Counted from the first letter of the stretch, positions 7,813-15,955 are shown. The stretch: 64,000 nt of DNA from Sphingomonas_R arantia (GCF_042682045.1 NZ_JBHUGS010000001.1:558001-622000); one strand, 5' to 3'. Notes: generated from the letters alone by a model not told the origin. Numbers and translations: made by a program.

Positions 7813-9350
7813 TTGCGGCGTTCGGGCAGGTGCCGGGGCTGGCGGCGTCGCATATCCTGCTGGCCGCCGCCGCGCTGGTGCTGGCGCTGGTCGTGAGTTT
7901 GCCGCTCGGGGTGTTCGCGGCGCGGCGGCCGGTGTTGCGGCAGGCGGCGCTGGGGTTCGCATCGCTGGTCCAGACGGTGCCGGGGCTGGCGTTGCTGGCG
8001 TTGTTCTATCCGGTGCTCGTCGGGTTGTCGGCGCTGGTCGGGGGCGGGATCCCGGCGTTGGGGTTCCTGCCGTCGCTGCTCGCGCTGACACTGTATGCGC
8101 TGCTGCCGATCCTGCGGAACGTGATCGCGGGGCTGGGCGGGATCGACCCGGCGGTGATCGAGGCGGCGGACGGGATCGGCATGACGCCGGCGCAGCGCTT
8201 GCGGCTGGTCGAGGCGCCGCTGGCCGCGCCGGTGGCGATGGCGGGGATCCGGACCGCGGCGGTGTGGACGATCGGTGCGGCGACGCTGTCGACGACGGTG
8301 GGCTATCCGTCGCTCGGCAACCTGATCTTTGCGGGGTTGCAGACCGAGACGACCGCGCTGGTGCTGGCGGGGTGCGTGGCGAGCGCGGCGCTGGCGCTGG
8401 CGGTGGACGCGTTGCTGGCGCTGGTCGAGCGCGGGGTGGCGACCGGGCGGCGCTGGCTGATGGCGGGGCCGGCCCTGCTGTTGCTGGCGGTGGTAGGCGG
8501 TGCGGCGGCATACACATGGTGGCCGGCGAAGCCCGCGATCGTGATCGGGGCGAAGAATTTTTCGGAGCAGTATATCCTGGCGCGGCTGATCGGCGAGCGG
8601 CTGGAGCAGGCCGGGTTCGACGTGCGGTACCGCGAGGGGCTGGGCTCCGCGGTGGCGTTGCGCGCGCTGGAGGGCGGCGATGTCGACGTCTATGTCGATT
8701 ATGCGGGGACGATCTGGACCAATGCGATGGAGCGGACCGACACGCCGGCGGCGCCCGCGATGGCGGCGGGGATCGACGGCTGGTTGCGCGCACGGCCGGG
8801 GCGGGCGCGGGTGATCGGGCCGCTGGGGTTCGAAAATGCCTATGCGCTGGCGATGAAGCCGCGGAAGGGCATCTCGTCGATCGCGGACCTGGCGCGGGTG
8901 GCGCCGGGGTTGCGGCTGGCGGCGGACCTGGAGTTTCTCGACCGGCCGGAGTGGCGGACGATCCGCGATGCCTATGGGCTGCGGTTCGCGGATCAACGCG
9001 CGTACAGCCCGACCTTCATGTACCGCGCGCTGTCGGGCGGACAGGCGGATGTGATCTCGGCATTCTCGTCCGATGGGCGGATCGCGGCGGACGGGCTGGT
9101 GGTGCTGGCCGATCCGAAGCGGGCTGTGCCGTCCTATGATGCTCTGTTGCTGGTCGGTGGCGCGCGGGCGGGCGATGCGCGGGTGCGGGCGGCGTTGCAG
9201 CCGCTGGTCGGACGGGTGCCGGTGGCGGCGATGCGGCGGGCGAACTACATGGTCGACCGCGATACCGACAAGGCGACGCCCGAGGTGGCGGCGCGCTGGC
9301 TCGCCGGTCAGCTGGGTCGCACGGGGGCGCAGAAGCCGGCGATCAGGTAG
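7809..9350 (+). CDS. ABC transporter permease fused to its substrate-binding domain (OpuB/OpuC type)
   Basis: The 513-residue protein joins a permease (about residues 1-215, six hydrophobic segments with the conserved EAADGIGMTPAQRLRLVEAPLA coupling-helix region) to a periplasmic substrate-binding domain (about 238-505) starting IVIGAKNFSEQYIL, the hallmark of OpuAC/OpuBC choline, betaine and related quaternary-amine binders. Such natural fusions are known for this importer class. It is coupled to the ATPase by an ATGA overlap. The last 43 bases overlap the convergent PspC-like gene. The substrate cannot be settled from sequence alone; the aromatic-cage residues would need alignment. Confidence 0.9.
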   Translation: MIAAFGQVPGLAASHILLAAAALVLALVVSLPLGVFAARRPVLRQAALGFASLVQTVPGLALLALFYPVLVGLSALVGGGIPALGFLPSLLALTLYALLPILRNVIAGLGGIDPAVIEAADGIGMTPAQRLRLVEAPLAAPVAMAGIRTAAVWTIGAATLSTTVGYPSLGNLIFAGLQTETTALVLAGCVASAALALAVDALLALVERGVATGRRWLMAGPALLLLAVVGGAAAYTWWPAKPAIVIGAKNFSEQYILARLIGERLEQAGFDVRYREGLGSAVALRALEGGDVDVYVDYAGTIWTNAMERTDTPAAPAMAAGIDGWLRARPGRARVIGPLGFENAYALAMKPRKGISSIADLARVAPGLRLAADLEFLDRPEWRTIRDAYGLRFADQRAYSPTFMYRALSGGQADVISAFSSDGRIAADGLVVLADPKRAVPSYDALLLVGGARAGDARVRAALQPLVGRVPVAAMRRANYMVDRDTDKATPEVAARWLAGQLGRTGAQKPAIR

Positions 9351-9499
9351 GCGGCGACGCCCCAGCTTCCGGCCCAGGCGAGCGTCAGCAGCACCGCGGC
9401 GATCCGGACGAGGAGCGGGTCGAGGCCCGTGCTGTCGGCGATGCCGGCGCAGACGCCCATGATGCGGGCGCGGGACTTGTCGAGCGTGAAGGTCTTCAT
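9308..9499 (-). CDS. PspC domain protein, short
   Basis: The 63-residue protein is almost entirely a PspC domain: a basic start (MKTFTLDKSRARIMGV), the CAGIADSTGLDPLLVRI segment and one hydrophobic helix. PspC domains occur in phage-shock and envelope-stress membrane proteins. A ribosome-binding sequence (AAGGA) precedes the ATG. The gene overlaps the end of the ABC permease gene by 43 bases in the opposite direction. Two tiny secreted-peptide-like frames lie just upstream on the same strand and may be co-transcribed. Full PspC is usually 110-120 residues in enterics; single-domain forms like this are common in sphingomonads. Confidence 0.85.
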   Translation of the reverse strand: MKTFTLDKSRARIMGVCAGIADSTGLDPLLVRIAAVLLTLAWAGSWGVAAYLIAGFCAPVRPS

Positions 9500-9519
9500 G
9501 GCGGCGGGTCCTTGTCGGT

Positions 9520-9624
9520 TCAGGCGGTGCGGGTCGCGGCGATGCCGGAGGCGGGCGCGACGGCGGCCAGGACGCAGGTGGTGGAGAGCAGCAGTGCTGC
9601 AGCGGCGGAGAGGGTGCGGATCAT
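9520..9624 (-). CDS. Putative 34-residue secreted peptide, copy 1
   Basis: The frame reads MIRTLSAAAALLLSTTCVLA followed by a short alanine/proline-rich tail, which looks like a signal peptide with almost nothing after it. It is similar in layout to the neighbouring 45-codon frame at 9651-9788 (both have an alanine-rich helix, then S/T-T-C-V-(L/I)-A-A-V). It lies 20 bases upstream of the PspC-like gene on the same strand. The ribosome-binding site is weak. No family is recognised; this could also be a non-functional remnant. Confidence 0.45.
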   Translation of the reverse strand: MIRTLSAAAALLLSTTCVLAAVAPASGIAATRTA

Positions 9625-9650
9625 CTGGATCGTCCGGTTGGGGTTCGGGG

Positions 9651-9788
9651 TCAGGCGACGATGACGCTGTGGCGCGTCGGGGCAGCGGTGGTGCCGACCG
9701 GGCCGACCGCGGCAATGACGCAGGTGGCGGAGAGGGCGGCTGCGACGGCGGCGGTGGCGATCTTGCGGGCGATGGTGGTGGCGGACAT
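9651..9788 (-). CDS. Putative 45-residue secreted peptide, copy 2
   Basis: The frame starts MSATTIARKIATAAVAAALS and continues ATCVIAAVGPVG, giving a basic N-terminus, an alanine-rich hydrophobic core and a short polar tail (APTRHSVIVA). A CAGGGAA ribosome-binding sequence lies about 10 bases before the ATG. It resembles the copy at 9520-9624, suggesting a duplicated small exported peptide gene upstream of the PspC-like gene. No known family is recognised. The 290 bases upstream of it hold only a palindromic hairpin. Confidence 0.5.
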   Translation of the reverse strand: MSATTIARKIATAAVAAALSATCVIAAVGPVGTTAAPTRHSVIVA

Positions 9789-10014
9789 TGCTTGGGTTTC
9801 CCTGACTTTGAAATGGTCGCTGGCCAGGTGGCTGGCGATGTCAGGGTGTTTGCAATGGGCGTGCCAGATTGGATTTTGGCGGGTTTGTTGGGGATTTCTC
9901 GACGGTGGCAGAGTCTAATAGTTCGGTCTCACGCCGACAGTTGGCATTCTGCGCTGACGGTTAGTGCAAGCGACTGGGTGTCCGCCTTCGTTGTAGCGCT
10001 TGTGTTGCCGCTGC

Positions 10015-10056
10015 CCCCACCCCCAACCCCCTCCCCTGAACGGGAGGGGGCTTTTC
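10015..10056. terminator. Hairpin with T-rich tail (family A repeat), possible terminator
   Basis: CCCCCTCCC (10027-10035), a six-base loop and GGGAGGGGG (10042-10050) form a perfect 9-bp stem followed by CTTTTCTGTT on the plus strand. It belongs to the same repeat family as the copies at 997 and 21901. It lies downstream of the SDR gene that ends at 10078 on the minus strand and upstream of the small peptide genes. The T-rich side faces the plus strand, so on the minus strand it lacks a classical U-tract. Confidence 0.5.
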
Positions 10057-10077
10057 TGTTGCTCCCGCGCCAGGCGA

Positions 10078-10875
10078 TCAGATCGCGACCTGGCCGTAAT
10101 TTTGTTGGGTGAAGGGGTGGCTGCTGGCGAGGCCGCCGTCGACGACGAGGGCGTGGCCGTTGACGTAGGAGGAGGCGTCGGACGCGAGGAAGAGCGCGGC
10201 TTGCGCGAGTTCGTCGGGTTCGCCGCCGCGGCGTAAGGGGTTGAGGCGGCCGATGCGGTCGGCCTTGCCGGCGGCAGTGGCCCAGTCGTAGATCATTTCG
10301 GTCATGCCGGTCTGGATCAGGCCGGGGCAGATGGCGTTGACGCGGACCTTGCTGCCGACGAGTTGTTGGGCTGCGGTCTGGACCAGGTTGATGACGCCGG
10401 CCTTCGACGCGGAATAGGCGACGCCGCCGGCGCCCGAACGGAGCCCCGCGACCGAGGCGGTGCACAGGATCGACCCGCCGCCGCGTTTCGCGATGGCGGG
10501 GGCGGCATGCTGGATGGCGAGGAACGGGCCGATCAGGTTGATCCGCAGGATCTCGGCGAAATCCTCCGCGCTCTGATCGAACAGGCCGGCGAGGCCGCCC
10601 GAGACTCCGGCGTTGGCGAACATGATGTCGAGCCCGCCGAAGCGCTCTTCCGCCGCTTGGACGAGCGCGGCGACGTCGTCCGCGCGGCCCGCGTCGCCGA
10701 CGATGGCGTGCGCGGCGTCGCCGATGGCGCGGGCGGTGTCATGGACCGCGTCCGAGACGTCGGAGACGACGACGCGGGCGCCCTCCGCCGCGAACAGGTG
10801 GGCGGTTGCGCGACCGATGCCGCTGGCCGCGCCGGTGACGATCGCGACTTTGCCTTCCAGGCGGCGGCCCGTCAC
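10078..10875 (-). CDS. SDR family NAD(P)-dependent oxidoreductase
   Basis: The 265-residue classical SDR has the cofactor motif TGAASGIG near residues 14-21, NAG in the FANAGVSGG stretch, the catalytic serine in TASVAG and the YSASK tetrad motif. The start is a GTG overlapping the stop of the upstream SDR gene (GTGA), so it is the last gene of a four-gene fatty-acid-type operon. The substrate is probably a hydroxyacyl or other alcohol intermediate of acyl-CoA degradation, inferred only from its neighbours. Confidence 0.88.
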   Translation of the reverse strand: MTGRRLEGKVAIVTGAASGIGRATAHLFAAEGARVVVSDVSDAVHDTARAIGDAAHAIVGDAGRADDVAALVQAAEERFGGLDIMFANAGVSGGLAGLFDQSAEDFAEILRINLIGPFLAIQHAAPAIAKRGGGSILCTASVAGLRSGAGGVAYSASKAGVINLVQTAAQQLVGSKVRVNAICPGLIQTGMTEMIYDWATAAGKADRIGRLNPLRRGGEPDELAQAALFLASDASSYVNGHALVVDGGLASSHPFTQQNYGQVAI

Positions 10876-11648
10876 AGGCCGACGCCGATGGTGGAGCCGC
10901 CGTCGACGACGATCGTCTGGCCGGTCATGAAGGTGGAGGCGGGGCTGGCGAGGAACACCGCGGCGCCCGCGATCTCGTACGGTTCGCCGATGCGGCGCAT
11001 GGGGGTGGAGCGGGTGACGGCCTTCAACGTGTCCGGATTTTCCCACAGCGCGCGGGCGAAATCGGTGCGGACCAGGCCGGGGGCGATGCAGTTCACGCGG
11101 ACGCCGGCCGGACCATATTCGGCGGCCAGGTTGCGCGCGAGCTGGAAGTCGGCGGCCTTCGACACGTTGTATGCGCCGATGACGGTGGAGGAGGTGAGCC
11201 CGCCGATCGACGAGACGATGACGATCGAGCCTTCCTTGCGCGCGACCATGCCGGGGGCGGCCATCGCGATCAGCCAGTGGTTGGCGAGCACGTTGTTTTC
11301 GAAGATCTTGCGGAACTGGTCGTCCTCGATTCCGGCCATCGGGCCATAATAGGGGTTGGACGCCGCGTTGCAGACCAGCACGTCGATCCGGCCGAAGTGC
11401 CGTTCGGTTTCGGTGACGAGGTTGCGGAGCGCGTCCTTCGACGAGAGCGAGGCGGCGATCGCGATGGCGGTGCCGTCGCCGTGCGCAGCGTTCAGTTCGG
11501 CGGCGACGGTCTCGCAGATGTCCTGGTTGCGGCTGGAGATGACGACCTTTGCGCCCTGTTCGGCAAGCGCGGTGGCGATCGCCTTGCCGATGCCGCGCGA
11601 GGAGCCGGTGACGATGGCGACCTTGTCGGTCAGGTCGAAGAGGGACAT
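10872..11648 (-). CDS. SDR family oxidoreductase, acyl-CoA metabolism neighbour
   Basis: The 258-residue SDR has TGSSRGIG (about 15-22), NNVLANHW, the catalytic serine in IVSSIGG and YNVSK. The start MSLFDLTDKVAIVTG is typical, with GGAG seven bases before the ATG. An alternative ATG at 11684 would overlap the phosphotransferase stop (ATGA) and add 12 residues, which would keep translational coupling. Its own stop overlaps the next SDR. It resembles SDRs found with acyl-CoA dehydrogenase/aminoglycoside-phosphotransferase-like pairs in other proteobacteria. The exact substrate is unknown. Confidence 0.88.
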   Translation of the reverse strand: MSLFDLTDKVAIVTGSSRGIGKAIATALAEQGAKVVISSRNQDICETVAAELNAAHGDGTAIAIAASLSSKDALRNLVTETERHFGRIDVLVCNAASNPYYGPMAGIEDDQFRKIFENNVLANHWLIAMAAPGMVARKEGSIVIVSSIGGLTSSTVIGAYNVSKAADFQLARNLAAEYGPAGVRVNCIAPGLVRTDFARALWENPDTLKAVTRSTPMRRIGEPYEIAGAAVFLASPASTFMTGQTIVVDGGSTIGVGL

Positions 11649-11680
11649 GCGGTGCTCCGGGTGAGGGTTGTGGTCTTGGG

Positions 11681-12697
11681 TCATGCGCCGGCTTTCTGCG
11701 CGAAGGACCAGGCGGCGTCGGCGAGCGGCACGACGCGGGCGGCGGTTTCGGCGGCCTGCGCGCTGGAGGCGGTGCCGTCGGCGACGCGTTTCTTGATGCC
11801 CTGGACGATGCCGGTCAGGCGGAAGAGATTGTAGGCGAAATACCAGTCGAGGTCGGGTAGGCCGTCGCGGCCGGTGGCGGCGCAGTAGCGTGCGACGGCC
11901 TGTTCCAGCGTCGGGATGCCGAGCGCGGGGAGGTCGAGGCCCAGCAAGCCCGAGCGGCCCTCCGGTTCGGTGACCCAGTTCATGAGCAGGTAGGAGACGT
12001 CGGCGAGCGGATCGCCGAGCGTGGACAGTTCCCAGTCGAGCACGGCGACGACGCGCGGCCCGTCGGGCGCGTAGATGAGGTTGTCGATCCGGTAGTCGCC
12101 GTGGACGATGGCGGTGCGGTCCTGCCGCGGGAGCGTGCGTGGGAGCCAGTCGATCAGCCGTTCGACGCTGTCGATCCGATCGGTTTCGGAGGCGCGATAC
12201 TGCTTGGTCCAGCGTGCGACCTGACGTTCGAAATAGTTGCCGGGGCGGCCGTAGTCGCCGAGTCCGACCGTGTCCGGATCGACCGCGTGGAGTGCGGCGA
12301 GCGTGTCGATCATCGCGTCGTAGGTGGCGCGGCGTTCGGCAGGCGCGAGGCCGGGCAGGCTGCCGTCCCAATAGGTGCGGCCGGCGACGTGGCTCATGAC
12401 GTAGAAGGTCGCGCCGATCACCCTGTCGTCTGTGCAGAGCGCGAAGGGGCGCGCGACGGGGAAGCCGGTGGGGGCGAGGGCGGCGATCAGGCGATGTTCG
12501 CGGTCTACCGCGTGGGCGGAGGGGAGGAGCGGGCCGAAGGGCTTGCGGCGCAGGACATAGTCGCCGGAGGCGGCGGCGATGCGGTAGGTCGGGTTGGATT
12601 GGCCGCCGGGGAATTTTTCCAGGGTGAAGGGGCCGCGGAAGTTTTCGACATGGGTGGCGAGCCAGGAGGCGAGGCGGGTGGTGTCGACGTCGGTCAT
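11681..12697 (-). CDS. Phosphotransferase family protein (APH-like, ACAD10/11 N-terminal type)
   Basis: The 338-residue protein has the kinase-like fold of aminoglycoside phosphotransferases: an N-terminal GGQSNPTY loop, the catalytic VHGDYRIDNLIY (Brenner motif), and the metal-binding VLDWELSTLGDPLADVSYL. This branch is fused to acyl-CoA dehydrogenases in animal ACAD10/ACAD11, where the pair acts on 4-hydroxy fatty acids. Here the acyl-CoA dehydrogenase is the separate gene just upstream, so a similar role in hydroxyacyl-CoA catabolism is inferred. It is not an antibiotic resistance gene by context. Confidence 0.88.
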   Translation of the reverse strand: MTDVDTTRLASWLATHVENFRGPFTLEKFPGGQSNPTYRIAAASGDYVLRRKPFGPLLPSAHAVDREHRLIAALAPTGFPVARPFALCTDDRVIGATFYVMSHVAGRTYWDGSLPGLAPAERRATYDAMIDTLAALHAVDPDTVGLGDYGRPGNYFERQVARWTKQYRASETDRIDSVERLIDWLPRTLPRQDRTAIVHGDYRIDNLIYAPDGPRVVAVLDWELSTLGDPLADVSYLLMNWVTEPEGRSGLLGLDLPALGIPTLEQAVARYCAATGRDGLPDLDWYFAYNLFRLTGIVQGIKKRVADGTASSAQAAETAARVVPLADAAWSFAQKAGA

Positions 12698-12739
12698 TGC
12701 TGGGCGCCTGACGTCTTGGCGGCACCGCAATGTTGTCCC

Positions 12740-12807
12740 GTACCCCCGCGTAGGCGGGGGTCCAGTTCGGAGCGTGGAGCCGTACCCCCGCCTTCGCGGG
12801 GGTACGG
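12740..12807. repeat. Two GTACCCCCGC palindromes, family C
   Basis: A perfect 12-bp hairpin lies at 12780-12807 (CCGTACCCCCGC, four-base loop, reverse complement). A shorter related hairpin of TACCCCCGC and GCGGGGGT lies at about 12740-12763. They sit between the acyl-CoA dehydrogenase and phosphotransferase genes, which are otherwise co-directional. This is a different core from family A but resembles common proteobacterial REP-like elements. Confidence 0.75.
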
Positions 12808-12814
12808 CGTGCGG

Positions 12815-14059
12815 TCAGCGAACACGGTATTTGCCGAATTCGGCGCGGGCGATGGCGCGGTTGTGGACTTCGTCGGGGCCGTCGGCGAGGCGGAGGGTGC
12901 GGATGCCGGTATAGGCTTTTGCCAGGCCGTAGCCGCTGGTGACGCCCGCGCCGCCGTGGGCCTGGATCGCGTCGTCGATGATGCGGAGCGCCATGCGCGG
13001 GGCGGCGACCTTGATCATCGCGATCTCGTTCTGCGCGACCTTGTTGCCGACCTTGTCCATCATGTCCGCGGCCTTGAGGCAGAGGAGCCGGCAGAGTTCG
13101 ATGTCGATCCGCGCCTCGGCGATCCGCTGTTCCCAGACGGACTGTTCGGCGAGCGTCTTGCCGAACGCGGTGCGGGTCAGCAAACGGCGCGTCATCTTTT
13201 CGAGCGCCTCCTCCGCCACGCCGATGGTGCGCATGCAGTGGTGGATGCGGCCGGGCCCCAAGCGGCCCTGCGCGATCTCGAACCCGCGGCCCTCGCCGAG
13301 CAGCATCGCGTCCTCCGCGTTCACGCGGACGTCGTTGAGCTGGATCTCCATGTGGCCGTGGGGCGCGTCGTCGTAACCGAAGACGGGGAGGTGGCGCAGG
13401 ATCTCGACCCCGGGGGTGTCGAGCGGCATCAGGACCATCGACTGCTGCTGGTGCTTCGCGGCACCGAAATCGGATTTGCCCATCACGATCGCGACCTTGC
13501 AGCGTGGGTCGCCCGCACCCGACGACCACCATTTGCGGCCGTTCAGGACATAGTCGTCGCCGTCGCGGTCTATGCGCGTTTCGATGTTGGTGGCATCGGA
13601 CGAGGCAACGTCGGGTTCGGTCATGAGGAAGGCGGAGCGGATCTCGCCGCGCATCAGCGGGACCATCCAGCGCGTCTTCTGCGCCGCGGTGCCGTAGCGG
13701 TGGAACACCTCCATGTTGCCGGTGTCGGGGGCGGAGCAGTTGAAGACCTCCGACGCCCATTCGAGATGGCCCATCTCCTCGGCGCAGAGCGCATATTCGA
13801 GGTTGGTGAGGCCGGGACCGTCGAACGCGACGCTGTCGTCCACCGGCACGCGGCCGGACGAGGGCGGCATGAAGAGGTTCCAGAGGCCCTGGGCGCGGGC
13901 CTTTTCCTTCAGCTCCTCGATCACGGGCAGGACCTTCCAGCGGTCACCCTCCGCCTGTTGCGCGTGATAGTCGGGGTCGCGCGGGCGGATTTCGGTTTCG
14001 ATGAAGGCGCCGACGCGGTCGCGCCAATGCGTTTCCCGATCGTTCAGGGTGAAGTCCAT
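12815..14059 (-). CDS. Acyl-CoA dehydrogenase
   Basis: The 414-residue flavoprotein has the FAD-binding segments FLMTEPDVASSDATN and WWSSGAGDPRC, and a C-terminal QAHGGAGV region characteristic of the ACAD10/11-like branch. It would oxidise acyl-CoA thioesters in the cytoplasm and pass electrons to ETF. I prefer the ATG at 14059 (MDFTLNDRE) because GAGAGG lies nine bases before it; an ATG nine bases upstream at 14068 is possible. It heads the operon with the phosphotransferase and two SDRs. Confidence 0.92.
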   Translation of the reverse strand: MDFTLNDRETHWRDRVGAFIETEIRPRDPDYHAQQAEGDRWKVLPVIEELKEKARAQGLWNLFMPPSSGRVPVDDSVAFDGPGLTNLEYALCAEEMGHLEWASEVFNCSAPDTGNMEVFHRYGTAAQKTRWMVPLMRGEIRSAFLMTEPDVASSDATNIETRIDRDGDDYVLNGRKWWSSGAGDPRCKVAIVMGKSDFGAAKHQQQSMVLMPLDTPGVEILRHLPVFGYDDAPHGHMEIQLNDVRVNAEDAMLLGEGRGFEIAQGRLGPGRIHHCMRTIGVAEEALEKMTRRLLTRTAFGKTLAEQSVWEQRIAEARIDIELCRLLCLKAADMMDKVGNKVAQNEIAMIKVAAPRMALRIIDDAIQAHGGAGVTSGYGLAKAYTGIRTLRLADGPDEVHNRAIARAEFGKYRVR

Positions 14060-14228
14060 CCGCGGCATCCTCTCGGGCTCTCGTTGACGTGAACGTAAGC
14101 GGAAGGTGGGGGTGGCGTCTAGGGGGTTGGTTGGGGGCGTCGGTCTAGGGGTGTTGCGGAGGTGCGCTCAGCTTCGGAAGTTGTAACTGTTTGCCTCCGT
14201 CGCGCGTACTACGGGGCAGGAGAACGGC

Positions 14229-15059
14229 ATGACGGACGAGCGACCCTTGGTGAAGCGGCATGCGTGGCCGGTGCGGGTGTGGCACTGGTGGAATGCGGTG
14301 GTCGTGATCGTCATGCTGATGAGCGGGCTGATGATCTTCAACGCGCATGGGCGGCTCTATTGGGGGCAATATGGCGCCAATACCGACCAGGCTTGGCTGG
14401 AGATCGGGTCGACCGCGGAGGCCGGATATCTAAAGGTCGGCGCGGTGCAGGTGCCGACGACGGGCGTGCTGGGGTATTGGCAGGACAGCACGGGCGCGGT
14501 GCAGCGGCGCGCGTTTCCGGGGTGGGCGACGATCCCGAGCGGGTACAGCCTGTCGGCGGCGCGGCGGTGGCATCTGTTCTTCGCCTGGCTGCTGGTCGTG
14601 CCCGGGGTGCTGTTCTGGTTGTGGAGCTTCGTACGCGGGCATGTGCGCCAGTTGACGCCGACCCGGAACGAGCTGGCCCCGCGGCACGTGATGGCAGACA
14701 TCCGCAACCATGCGCGACTGCGCTTTCCGGCGGGGCAGGCGGCGCTGACGTACAACATCCTGCAGAAGCTGAGTTATTTCGGGGTGATCTTCGTGTTGCT
14801 GCCGGGGCTGGTGCTGACGGGCCTCGCGATGTCGCCGGCGATGGACGCGGCGTGGCCGTGGTTGCTGGATGTGTTCGGCGGGCGGCAGTCGGCGCGGTCG
14901 CTGCACTTCATCGCGATGGCGCTGCTGGCGGCGTTTATCGTCGTGCACCTGCTGATGGTCGTGCTGGCCGGGCCGTATAACGAGATTCGATCGATGGTGA
15001 CGGGGTGGTTCCGGCTGCCGCCCGAGCGCGCGGACGCGAAGGCGGAGGAAGTGGCATGA
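14229..15059 (+). CDS. Membrane cytochrome b (b561/hydrogenase-type), partner of molybdoprotein
   Basis: The 276-residue protein has about four hydrophobic helices with heme-ligand-like histidines in RVWHWWNAV (near the N-terminus), RRWHLFFAWLLV (middle) and LHFIAM...VVHLLMVV (C-terminal). It belongs to the cytochrome b/b6-type, thiosulfate reductase or Ni/Fe-hydrogenase-like family of diheme quinone oxidoreductases. Its stop overlaps the start of a molybdopterin-binding lipoprotein (ATGA). The pair resembles YedYZ/MsrPQ or sulfite-dehydrogenase modules, so it probably moves electrons between the quinone pool and the periplasmic enzyme. The long periplasmic loop between the first two helices (about residues 40-105) is unusual for a plain b561. 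Confidence 0.82.
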   Translation: MTDERPLVKRHAWPVRVWHWWNAVVVIVMLMSGLMIFNAHGRLYWGQYGANTDQAWLEIGSTAEAGYLKVGAVQVPTTGVLGYWQDSTGAVQRRAFPGWATIPSGYSLSAARRWHLFFAWLLVVPGVLFWLWSFVRGHVRQLTPTRNELAPRHVMADIRNHARLRFPAGQAALTYNILQKLSYFGVIFVLLPGLVLTGLAMSPAMDAAWPWLLDVFGGRQSARSLHFIAMALLAAFIVVHLLMVVLAGPYNEIRSMVTGWFRLPPERADAKAEEVA

Positions 15060-15814
15060 GCATATTGACGCGGCGCGCGGTCGTGGGCGCGGGGCTGGCG
15101 GGGGCGGGGCTGTTGCTGCCCGGGTGCGACCGGCTGGATCAGTCGCCGGCGTTTCGCGAGACTTTGCGGCTGGGCGAGCGCGTGTCGATGGGGGCGCAGC
15201 GGCTGGTGTCGGACCGAACGGCTCTAGCGCGCGAGTTCGACGGGGGCGACATCAGCCCGGTGTTCCGGTCGAACGGGACGCGGGTGCCGGGGGGGACGGA
15301 CTATGCCGCGCTGATGGCGGACAAGTTCGCGAACTGGCGGTTGCGGGTCGACGGGATGGTCGCGCGACCCCTGTCGCTGTCGCTGGCGCAGTTGGGCGCG
15401 ATGCCGGTGCGGAGCCAGACGACGCGGCACGACTGCGTCGAGGGGTGGAGCGCGATCGGGCGCTGGACGGGGACGCCGCTGAAGCTGGTGCTGGATGCGG
15501 CGGGGGTGCGCAATACGGCGCGCTACCTCGTGTTCCACTGTGCCGATCTGTACGGGGCGAGCCCTTATTACGAGTCGATCGACATGATCGATGCTTTGCA
15601 TCCGCAGACGATTTTGGCCTGGGCGCTGAACGGGCGGATGTTGCCGGTGGGGAATGGTGCGCCGCTGCGGCTGCGGGTGGAACGGCAGTTGGGGTACAAG
15701 CATGCCAAGTATCTGATGCGGATCGAGGCGGTGGCTTCTTTGGTCGGATTGTATGGTGGCAAGGGTGGGTTCTGGGAGGATAGTAATGATTATGAATGGT
15801 ATGCGGGGATTTAG
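15056..15814 (+). CDS. Molybdopterin-dependent oxidoreductase (sulfite oxidase fold), Tat/lipobox signal
   Basis: The 252-residue protein has the sulfite-oxidase/YedY molybdopterin fold; the molybdenum-ligating cysteine is in RHDCVEGWS. The N-terminus, MSILTRRAVVGAGLAGAGL followed by LLPGC, combines a Tat-like twin arginine with a lipobox ending at Cys-22 or nearby, so a Tat-exported lipoprotein is likely. It overlaps the cytochrome b gene (ATGA), which is the likely electron partner. The substrate could be methionine sulfoxide, sulfite or another oxo compound; it is not the standard MsrP length or gene order, so no symbol is given. Confidence 0.85.
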   Translation: MSILTRRAVVGAGLAGAGLLLPGCDRLDQSPAFRETLRLGERVSMGAQRLVSDRTALAREFDGGDISPVFRSNGTRVPGGTDYAALMADKFANWRLRVDGMVARPLSLSLAQLGAMPVRSQTTRHDCVEGWSAIGRWTGTPLKLVLDAAGVRNTARYLVFHCADLYGASPYYESIDMIDALHPQTILAWALNGRMLPVGNGAPLRLRVERQLGYKHAKYLMRIEAVASLVGLYGGKGGFWEDSNDYEWYAGI

Positions 15815-15838
15815 GGGGTTCTAAATTCCTTACTCAAT

Positions 15839-15900
15839 CCGTTTGGTTCGAGCCTGTTGAGAACGTTGCGCGGAGTTCTCGACGGGCTCGAACCAAACGG
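15839..15900. repeat. Imperfect long inverted repeat, family B copy 2
   Basis: Arms of about 25 bases (15840-15864 and 15875-15899) contain GTTTGGTTCGAGCCTG and its complement, with two or three mismatches and a loop of about 10 bases. It is the second copy of the element at 4720-4776 and, like it, is followed by GGGTTGGGGTTGGGG. It lies downstream of the molybdoprotein gene. Confidence 0.8.
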
Positions 15901-15955
15901 GGTTGGGGTTGGGGTTTAGCCCCTTCAACGTTGCGGTTTGCGGCGCCGTTGGCCG

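Noticed and set aside
11681..12697. Aminoglycoside resistance gene
   Set aside because: The APH-like fold belongs to the acyl-CoA-dehydrogenase-linked branch and sits in a fatty-acid operon.
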